From NCBI RefSeq assembly GCF_000513995.1, contig NZ_AZVB01000003.1:186001-250000 (forward strand): a stretch of 64,000 nt of DNA, written 5' to 3'. Under the pieces are notes generated by a model. That model worked only from the letters and a program-made list of their open reading frames with translations, did not search any database and was not told where the DNA came from. The position numbers were made by a program, and so were the translations under genes. Each line of letters opens with the position of its first letter. Position 1 is the stretch's first letter. This document shows, piece by piece, positions 58,316 to 64,000 of the stretch. Source of the stretch: Pseudoxanthomonas sp. J35 (GTDB lineage Bacteria; Pseudomonadota; Gammaproteobacteria; Xanthomonadales; Xanthomonadaceae).

Positions 58316-59569
58316 TCAAGGGCTGTCGCTGGCGACGCGCACGCGGTCCCCGTCCTTCAGGGTCCCGGGTGGATCCAGGACCACGGTTTCGCCGGCGGCG
58401 AGGCCGGACAGCACGGTGCGCTCGGAACCGGAGGTGGCGCCGGTCTTCAGCGCGCGCTGCTCGACCCGGTCCTCATCGCCGAGCGCGAACGCCACCTCGG
58501 CGCCGTCGCGCTGCACGACCGCCGCGGCCGGCACGCGCACGCCCTGCGGCTTCTGTTCGCCGGCCGTGGCTTCGGAGGGGCGCTCCAGGAAGCTGACCCG
58601 CACGCCCATGTCCGGGACGATGCGCGGATTCTTCTCCTTCAGCGCCACGCGCACCTTCACCGTGGCCTTGCCGCGGTCGGCGGCGGGGATGATCGCGATC
58701 ACCTCGCCGGGGATGCGCCAGTCCGGATAGGCATTGAGCACGGTCTCCACCGGCATCTTCGGCTGCACCCGGCCGATGTAGGACTCGCCCACTTCCACCT
58801 CGACCTCCAGCGAATCCATGTCGACGATGGTGCCGATGCCGGTGCGGGTGAAGCCGCCGGTGGCCAGCGGCGAGACGATCTCGCCCGGCTGCGCCGCCTT
58901 GGCGGTGACGATCCCGGCGAACGGCGCGCGCACGATGGTGTTGTCCACGCCGTGGCCGGCGATGCGCAGCTGGTCGCCGGCGACCTGCGCGTTGCGCTGC
59001 GCGGTGGCCAGCTGCGCGCGCAGCGAGTCGCGCTGGGCGATGGCCTGGTCGTACTGCGCGCGCGAGACCAGCTGCTGGCCGACCAGCTGCGACAGCCGCT
59101 TCGCATTGGCTTCGGCGTCGGCCAGCTGCGCCTGCACGCTGCCGATCTGGGCGCGCGCGGCGGCCACCTGCGAGGCGGCGAGGCTGCGCTGCGCGTCGGC
59201 ATCGATCGGATCGAGGCGGGCCAGCACCTGGCCTTCCTCCACCCGCATGCCTTCCTCGATCAGCACTTCCTGCACGCGGCCGGTGACCTTGGCCGAAACG
59301 GTGGCCATGCGCCGCGCCACCACATAGCCGCTGGCGTCGAGCACCGAGGCGCCGCCACTTCCACCGGCACTGCTGGCGATCGGCGCGACCGGCGCGGTGC
59401 GGACTTCCGGCGCGCTGTCGCGGCCGAGCAGCAGCCAGGCAACGACGGCGATGACGAACAGCGCGGCCACGCCCAGCCCGATCCACAGCCCGCGCCGCGA
59501 CGGCGGCGGCGGCGGGGCCTTGCTGCGTTCCAGCCGGAGTTCCTTGAGCAGTTCGGAAGAAGCGTTCAT
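58316..59569 (-). CDS. periplasmic adaptor (HlyD/MacA family)
   Basis: 417 residues from ATG 59569. One N-terminal helix (LWIGLGVAALFVIAVVAWLL) anchors it. Then come the lipoyl half motifs (VLDASGYVVARRMATVSAKV and AGIVTAKAAQPGEIV), a helical hairpin (AQRSLAASQVAAARAQIGSV, QLVSRAQYDQAIAQRD), and the beta-barrel and membrane-proximal domains. It links the inner-membrane transporter with an outer-membrane channel, which is not in the window. First gene of the exporter operon. Confidence 0.93.
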   Translation of the reverse strand: MNASSELLKELRLERSKAPPPPPSRRGLWIGLGVAALFVIAVVAWLLLGRDSAPEVRTAPVAPIASSAGGSGGASVLDASGYVVARRMATVSAKVTGRVQEVLIEEGMRVEEGQVLARLDPIDADAQRSLAASQVAAARAQIGSVQAQLADAEANAKRLSQLVGQQLVSRAQYDQAIAQRDSLRAQLATAQRNAQVAGDQLRIAGHGVDNTIVRAPFAGIVTAKAAQPGEIVSPLATGGFTRTGIGTIVDMDSLEVEVEVGESYIGRVQPKMPVETVLNAYPDWRIPGEVIAIIPAADRGKATVKVRVALKEKNPRIVPDMGVRVSFLERPSEATAGEQKPQGVRVPAAAVVQRDGAEVAFALGDEDRVEQRALKTGATSGSERTVLSGLAAGETVVLDPPGTLKDGDRVRVASDSP

Positions 59570-59762
59570 TGCGTTCCCGTAGCAGTCCCTGTCCAGTGTC
59601 CGCGGCAAGGGTACACGCCGGCCAGTTGCCGGAAGTCACTTCATGCAGGCGGCCGGTCGTGGCCGCCGGTGCGCATACCTGCCGCGACGGTCGGGAATAC
59701 CCCGCTTCGACACGGCGTGGCGTTGCCGGCGCATCGTGCCGTCCGCCCGGGCCCGGACCCAG

Positions 59763-59788
59763 TGACAGCTGTCATGCGCTTCGCATGA
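59763..59788. promoter_or_regulatory. two overlapping perfect palindromes in the divergent promoter region
   Basis: TGACAGCTGTCA (59763-59774) and TCATGCG-CTT-CGCATGA (59772-59788) share three bases. They lie 65 bases before the ABC-2 operon start and about 195 bases before the divergent adaptor gene. LuxR-type regulators, such as the one at the end of the plus operon, commonly bind such inverted repeats; autoregulation is inference. Confidence 0.55.
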
Positions 59789-59853
59789 ACCCCATGACTG
59801 CCGCGCCCCGAGCGCACGCGGGAAAGTGGCCCCATCCCGCGAGGAGGCCACCC

Positions 59854-60819
59854 ATGCACACCGCCACACATACCGGCACGGAAAGCTCCGTGCTCCCGCA
59901 GGCCCGCGCCGCCGCGCCGCTGGCGCGCCTGCACCAGACCCACAAGCGCTACGGCGCCACCGTCGCCCTGGACGGGCTGGACCTGGAACTGCACGCCGGC
60001 CAGGTGCTGGCCCTGCTGGGCCGCAACGGTGCCGGCAAGAGCACCGCGGTCGGCCTGCTGCTGGGCCTGCAGCGTCCCGACGCCGGTCGCGTCGAACTGT
60101 TCGGCCTGCCGCCGCAGTCGCTGGACGCGCGGCGCCAGTCCGGGGTGATGCTGCAGACCGCGGGCATCCCCGACGCGCTGAAGGTCGGCGAGCTGCTCGC
60201 GCTGACCCGCAGCTACTACCCCGATCCGCTCGGCGTCGACGAATGCCTGGCCCTGGCCGGGCTGGAGGAACTGCGCGGGCGCCGCTACGGCCAGCTGTCC
60301 GGCGGCCAGCAGCGGCGCGTGCAGTTCGCCATGGCGGTGTGCGGACGCCCGCGCGTGCTGTTCCTGGACGAACCGACCACCGGTCTGGACATCGATGCGC
60401 GGCAGGCGATCTGGCGCACGGTGCGCGCGCTGGCCGCGCTGGGCTGCGCCGTGCTGCTGACCACGCATTACCTGGAGGAAGCCGAAGCGCTGGCCGACCG
60501 AGTGGTGGTGATCGACCGCGGCCGCGTGCTGGCCCAGGGCCGCGTCGACGAGATCCGCGCGCGGGTGTCGCGGCGCCTGGTCGGCTGCGTGTCGACGCTG
60601 CCGCCGCCGCGCGTGGCTGCATGGCCGGGCGTGGAAGACGCGCGCGCCGGCGAGGGCGGGCGGCTGGAGATCGTCGCCACCGCGGCCGAGCCGGTGGTGC
60701 GCCGGCTGCTGGCCGAGGATCCGGCGCTGTCGGAACTGGAAGTGCGCCGCGCCGGCCTGGCCGAAGCCTTCCTCGCCCTGACTTCCGGAGAATCCCCGCG
60801 CCAGGAGGAGGCTGCCTGA
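59854..60819 (+). CDS. ABC-2 type exporter ATPase
   Basis: 321 residues from ATG 59854, behind GAGGAGG. Walker A is GRNGAGKST (57-65), the signature is LSGGQQRRVQFAMA, Walker B is VLFLDEPTTGLD, and the switch His is in TTHYLEEAEALADR. The C-terminal about 90 residues form the extension typical of CcmA/DrrA-like exporters. It is the first gene of an operon with its permease and a two-component system. Its stop overlaps the next start (TGATG). Confidence 0.95.
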   Translation: MHTATHTGTESSVLPQARAAAPLARLHQTHKRYGATVALDGLDLELHAGQVLALLGRNGAGKSTAVGLLLGLQRPDAGRVELFGLPPQSLDARRQSGVMLQTAGIPDALKVGELLALTRSYYPDPLGVDECLALAGLEELRGRRYGQLSGGQQRRVQFAMAVCGRPRVLFLDEPTTGLDIDARQAIWRTVRALAALGCAVLLTTHYLEEAEALADRVVVIDRGRVLAQGRVDEIRARVSRRLVGCVSTLPPPRVAAWPGVEDARAGEGGRLEIVATAAEPVVRRLLAEDPALSELEVRRAGLAEAFLALTSGESPRQEEAA

Positions 60820-61586
60820 TGCACGCCATCACCCACGGTACCGCCCGCGTTTCGACCCTGCGCATCTGGATGCAGGAAGCGCGCTGCGAGTTCCTGCGCC
60901 TGTGGCGCACGCCGGCCTTCACCGTGCCGAGCCTGCTGTTCCCTTCGCTGTTCTACCTGCTGTTCGGCGTGCTGCTCGGGCGCGGTGGCGGCGGCGAGGC
61001 GGCGCGCTACCTGTTCGCCGGCTACGCCGTGTTCGGCGTCAGCGGCGTGGCCCTGTTCGGCTTCGGCGTGACCGTGGCGCTGGACCGCAGCGAAGGCCTG
61101 CTCACCCTCAAGCGCGCGCAGCCGATGCCGGCGGGCGCCTACCTGGCGGCGAAGGTCGGCATGGCCATGCTGTTCTCGCTGGTGATGTTCGCCCTGCTGT
61201 CGGCGTTCGCCGTCGGCCTGGGCGGGGTGCGGCTGGCGCCGGCGGCGTGGCTGGGCCTGCTGGCGGTGGTGGTGCTGGCGGTGCTGCCGATGGGCGCGCT
61301 GGGCCTGTGGCTGGGCACCCTGGTCGGCGGGCGCGGCGCACCGGCGCTGATCAACCTGGTGTACCTGCCGATGGCGTTCCTGTCCGGGCTGTTCGTGCCG
61401 CTGTCGATGCTGCCGCAGGTGCTGCGCACGTTCGCGCCGCTGTGGCCGTCGTACCATCTGGCCAGGCTCGCGCAGCTGCAGGTGGGTTTCGCCGAAGGCG
61501 TGGCGCCCTGGCTGCACGTGGTGGTGCTGCTGTGCGTGGCCGTGCTGTTCCTGTCCCTGGCCCGTCGCCGCCTGGCGACTTCCTGA
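60819..61586 (+). CDS. ABC-2 type exporter permease
   Basis: 255 residues from ATG 60819, with AGGAGGAGG just before. Six predicted helices, for example FTVPSLLFPSLFYLLFGVLL, YLFAGYAVFGVSGVALFGFG, and a conserved ABC-2 C-terminal region (VYLPMAFLSGLFVPLSMLPQ). Works with the preceding ATPase for export of an unknown compound, possibly a drug or lipid. Linked DesK-type kinases often control such exporters. Confidence 0.93.
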   Translation: MHAITHGTARVSTLRIWMQEARCEFLRLWRTPAFTVPSLLFPSLFYLLFGVLLGRGGGGEAARYLFAGYAVFGVSGVALFGFGVTVALDRSEGLLTLKRAQPMPAGAYLAAKVGMAMLFSLVMFALLSAFAVGLGGVRLAPAAWLGLLAVVVLAVLPMGALGLWLGTLVGGRGAPALINLVYLPMAFLSGLFVPLSMLPQVLRTFAPLWPSYHLARLAQLQVGFAEGVAPWLHVVVLLCVAVLFLSLARRRLATS

Positions 61587-61598
61587 CCGGTACCCGCC

Positions 61599-62792
61599 AT
61601 GCAACCGCCGCCGCCCGCTCCCCTGCCGCGCTGGATCCGGCCGGCGCCCGATTCGCTGCTGATGCAGAACTGCCGTCGCGGGCAGCCGTTGTGGACCGAG
61701 TTCGTGCACCTGCTGTGGTCGGCGTGGGTGTTCGTGGTGCCGGTGTTCACCCCGCAGGGCTACGACGCCCGCTGGTGGCTGCTGACCGCGCTCTCCTACC
61801 CGCTGTTCGTCGCCCTGTACGCCGGCACCCTGGTGATGCCGCCGCGGCGCGCCGCGAAGCTGGCGGTGGCGATGATGCTGCTGTGCCTGGTGCTGCTGCC
61901 CTGGTACCCCAGCGGCATGAGCTACTTCGTGTTCGGCTGCGTGATGCTGGGCATGTATCCGTGGCGCAGCGGCTGGCGCTACGCCGGCGCGCTGCTGCTG
62001 GGCAACGTCGCCCTGATCGGCCTGGCGCGGGCGGTGGGCTATCCGTGGGCGTCGCTGGCGTGGATGCCGGTGACCACCCTGGTGGTGGGCCTGATCGTGC
62101 ACGTGGAGCGCCAGCGCCATGCCCGCGACGTCGCCCTGCGCCTGTCGCAGGACGAGGTGCGGCGCCTGGCCGCCACCGCCGAGCGCGAACGCATCGGCCG
62201 CGACCTGCACGACCTGCTCGGGCACACGCTTTCGCTGGTCGCGCTCAAGGCCGACCTGGCCGGGCGGCTGATGCAGGCCAACCCGGAAGCGGCGCGGCGC
62301 GAGATCGGCGAGCTGGGCCAGGTCGCGCGCGATGCGCTGGCGCAGGTGCGGCGCGCGGTCACCGGGATCCGCGCCGCGGGGCTGGCCGCCGAGCTGGCCG
62401 CGGCCAAGGTCCTGCTGGAAGGGGAGGGCCTGCGCCTGGAGGTGGACAACGAGGCCGGCGAACTGCCGCCGGCACAGGAAACCGTACTGGCCCTGTGCCT
62501 GCGCGAGGCGGCCACCAACATCCACCGCCACGCCCGCGCCGGCCGGGTGCGGGTGTCGCTGCGCCGCGAAGGCCAGCGCTGGCGGCTGCAGGTGGAGGAC
62601 GATGGGCGCGGCGGCGCGATCCGCCCCGGCAACGGCCTGGAAGGCATGCGCGAACGCCTGCAGGCCCTGGGCGGCAGCCTGGCCATCGCGGCGGCGCATC
62701 CGCACGGCACCCGGGTCGTCGCGGAATTGCCGTGCTGGCAGGCGCTGGAGCCGGAACCGGCCAGCAGCGACGCCGGCGGGCAGCCAGGCTAG
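61599..62792 (+). CDS. DesK-type sensor histidine kinase (HisKA_3)
   Basis: 397 residues. Five or so transmembrane helices at about 35-170 (LLWSAWVFVVPVF, LLTALSYPLFVALYAG, AKLAVAMMLLCLVLLPW and others) have no large periplasmic loop, so sensing is probably within the membrane, as in DesK. The phosphoacceptor is His204 in RDLHDLLGHTLSL. The ATPase has REAATNIHRHA and VEDDGRGG. 12 bases from the permease gene; partner of the next gene. Confidence 0.94.
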   Translation: MQPPPPAPLPRWIRPAPDSLLMQNCRRGQPLWTEFVHLLWSAWVFVVPVFTPQGYDARWWLLTALSYPLFVALYAGTLVMPPRRAAKLAVAMMLLCLVLLPWYPSGMSYFVFGCVMLGMYPWRSGWRYAGALLLGNVALIGLARAVGYPWASLAWMPVTTLVVGLIVHVERQRHARDVALRLSQDEVRRLAATAERERIGRDLHDLLGHTLSLVALKADLAGRLMQANPEAARREIGELGQVARDALAQVRRAVTGIRAAGLAAELAAAKVLLEGEGLRLEVDNEAGELPPAQETVLALCLREAATNIHRHARAGRVRVSLRREGQRWRLQVEDDGRGGAIRPGNGLEGMRERLQALGGSLAIAAAHPHGTRVVAELPCWQALEPEPASSDAGGQPG

Positions 62793-62867
62793 GCGGCCGG
62801 CGCGCCAATCGCAGCGGCGTTGCCGCTTTTGCTAACGTCTGGCCATGCGCCCGACGACGAGCCACCG

Positions 62868-63470
62868 ATGATCCGCGTCCTCCTCGCCGAGGACCAGGCG
62901 ATGGTGCGCGGCGCGCTGGCCGCGCTGCTGGCCATGGAAAGCGACATCGAGGTGGTCGGCGCGGTGCCCGACGGCGAGAGCGCCTGGCGCGAGGTCCAGC
63001 GGCTGCGCCCGGACGCGCTGGTCACCGACATCGAGATGCCGGGCCTCACCGGCCTGGAGCTGGCCCAGCGCATCCAGCGCCACGAACTGCCGGTGAAGGT
63101 GGTGATCGTCACCACCTTCGCCCGCGCCGGCTTCCTGCGTCGCGCGCTGGAGGCCGGCGTGTCCGGCTACCTGCTCAAGGACGCGCCGGCCGAACGGCTG
63201 GCCGAGGCGCTGCGCAAGGTCCGCCACGGCGGCCGCGCGATCGACCCGGAACTGGCGGTGGAGGCCTGGGGCGAGGCCGACCCGCTCAACGACCGCGAGC
63301 GCCAGGTCCTGCGCCTGGCCGGCGAGGGCCGCTCCTCGGCCGAGATCGCCGCGCAGCTGGGCCTGTCGCAGGGCACGGTGCGCAACTACCTGTCCGAGGC
63401 GATCGGCAAGCTCGGCGCGGCCAACCGGATCGACGCGGCGCGCATCGCCCGCCAGCGCGGGCTGCTCTAG
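62868..63470 (+). CDS. NarL/LuxR-family response regulator
   Basis: 200 residues from ATG 62868. The receiver has the acidic pocket ED (8-9), phosphoacceptor Asp54 (LVTDIEMPG), TTFAR and Lys in YLLKDAP. The HTH of LuxR type (about 137-196) reads NDRERQVLRLAGEGRSSAEI then AAQLGLSQGTVRNYLSEAIG. It probably binds the palindromes upstream of the ABC-2 operon. Last gene of the operon. Confidence 0.95.
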   Translation: MIRVLLAEDQAMVRGALAALLAMESDIEVVGAVPDGESAWREVQRLRPDALVTDIEMPGLTGLELAQRIQRHELPVKVVIVTTFARAGFLRRALEAGVSGYLLKDAPAERLAEALRKVRHGGRAIDPELAVEAWGEADPLNDRERQVLRLAGEGRSSAEIAAQLGLSQGTVRNYLSEAIGKLGAANRIDAARIARQRGLL

Positions 63471-63715
63471 ACCGGTGCGCCAGGCGGGCCCGGGTCGGCC
63501 CGGGGCAGGGCAAAGCGGAATCCCCACCCCACTTTCGGCCAGTTCCGGCCGCGGCGGCATCTGCTAACGTTTCCCCATGTCCACGCCGTACCGCCGTCGA
63601 TGCCCTGCGCCCTGGCTGCCATGACCCGGGGCCGGTGCAGCGGCCTGGCACCTGCGGCCTGCCCGGCCCGCGCCTGCGCGGCCGCCTGCCACCTCCAGCG
63701 CCGGGGCCAGCCGTA

Positions 63716-64000
63716 GTGGCCTTCCGCTTGCGCCTGGCCAGCGGCCTGGGCCTGCCTGCCGCCGCCCTGATCTTCGCCGCCGTCGGCGTCGGGGTGCTGC
63801 TCGGCGCCCACCGTTTCATCGACGCCTCCAACGCGGTCAGCCACAGCGGCGAGGTCCTGGCCAGCGCCGGGGCAGTGGAGGCGCGGCTGCGCGATGCCGA
63901 GGCCGCGCACCGCGGCTACCTGCTCGGCAACGCGGTCGAATATCTGGCCCAGTACCAGTCCAGCCGCGAGCAGCTCGGCCCGCTGCTGGCGAACCTGGCC
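63716..64000 (+). CDS. CHASE3-domain sensor protein, N-terminal part
   Basis: The frame from GTG 63716 is open to the end of the window (95 residues). A transmembrane helix (LGLPAAALIFAAVGVGVLLG) is followed by the beginning of a CHASE3 domain, with the diagnostic VEARLRDAEAAHRGYLLGN. Such domains usually precede a histidine kinase or a diguanylate cyclase. The start is not certain since no strong ribosome site is near. The 245 bases before it hold no gene. Confidence 0.8.
   Translation, partial: MAFRLRLASGLGLPAAALIFAAVGVGVLLGAHRFIDASNAVSHSGEVLASAGAVEARLRDAEAAHRGYLLGNAVEYLAQYQSSREQLGPLLANLA

Overview
The window is very GC-rich, gene-dense chromosomal DNA whose gene content points to a gamma-proteobacterium of the Xanthomonadaceae/Lysobacteraceae (Lysobacter, Luteimonas, Pseudoxanthomonas or Stenotrophomonas-like). 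The clues are a stand-alone homodimeric pyruvate dehydrogenase E1 (aceE), FabV as enoyl-ACP reductase, an Oar-like TonB receptor remnant, a PKHD-type hydroxylase, many small xanthomonad-type hypothetical genes, and numerous GTAG-terminated REP palindromes of the kind known as SMAG elements in Stenotrophomonas. This is inference from gene content; there is no rRNA or other phylogenetic marker. I saw no tRNA, rRNA, CRISPR array or intact insertion sequence.

Layout. 1-5.1 kb: a minus-strand partner-switching operon with two membrane SpoIIE-type phosphatases, an RsbW-like kinase and a STAS antagonist. 5.2-6.9 kb: a scar in which a TonB-receptor fragment runs into a zinc-independent (MDR) oxidoreductase that has lost its start. 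7.2-9.9 kb: aceE with its own terminator. 10-12.5 kb: two remnants of REP-associated tyrosine transposases (a C-terminal half on plus, an N-terminal piece on minus) around a frameshifted lipoprotein gene and an alcohol dehydrogenase. 12.6-20.4 kb: small exported or unknown proteins, an alpha/beta hydrolase, a 2OG-Fe(II) hydroxylase, methionine aminopeptidase, a YHYH/excalibur protein, a GST, an UspA protein with a perfect Anr/FNR box, and a nucleoside deoxyribosyltransferase, with several REP pairs. 20.5-29.5 kb: a YkvA-like protein, a CadC-like regulator with TPRs, a methyltransferase, a TPR protein and a GGDEF-EAL protein. 29.6-34.6 kb: carbohydrate genes (GH9 enzyme with a LacI-type operator, GST-like protein, frameshifted periplasmic trehalase). 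34.8-44.3 kb: AcpH, Nei-like glycosylase, a small Anr-box membrane protein, an MFS exporter, FabV, and a multi-PAS kinase with a receiver protein. 44.5-54.1 kb: YaeQ, a flavoprotein, a LytS/LytTR pair, YciI-like protein, MsrB, a host-attachment-family protein, a DUF3016 protein and two DMT transporters.

54.1-55.0 kb is a repeat nest without genes. It holds REPs of two families, a hexamer-periodic tract, and two inverted copies of a roughly 100-base multi-hairpin element. The arms of that element differ by compensatory changes, which makes it the most promising undescribed feature here. 55.0-59.6 kb is a minus-strand MacAB-like exporter (two FtsX-type permeases, ATPase, adaptor). Divergent from it, 59.9-63.5 kb, is an ABC-2 exporter joined to a DesK/LuxR-type two-component system, with two overlapping perfect palindromes in the shared upstream region. 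The window ends inside a CHASE3 sensor gene.

The regulatory content is high for 64 kb: three sensor kinase/response regulator sets, a partner-switching module, a c-di-GMP enzyme and a CadC-like regulator. Several genes are damaged (TonB receptor, MDR oxidoreductase, trehalase, lipoprotein, RAYTs); the single-base frameshifts could be sequencing errors, whereas the TonB/MDR junction and RAYT truncations look like real deletions.
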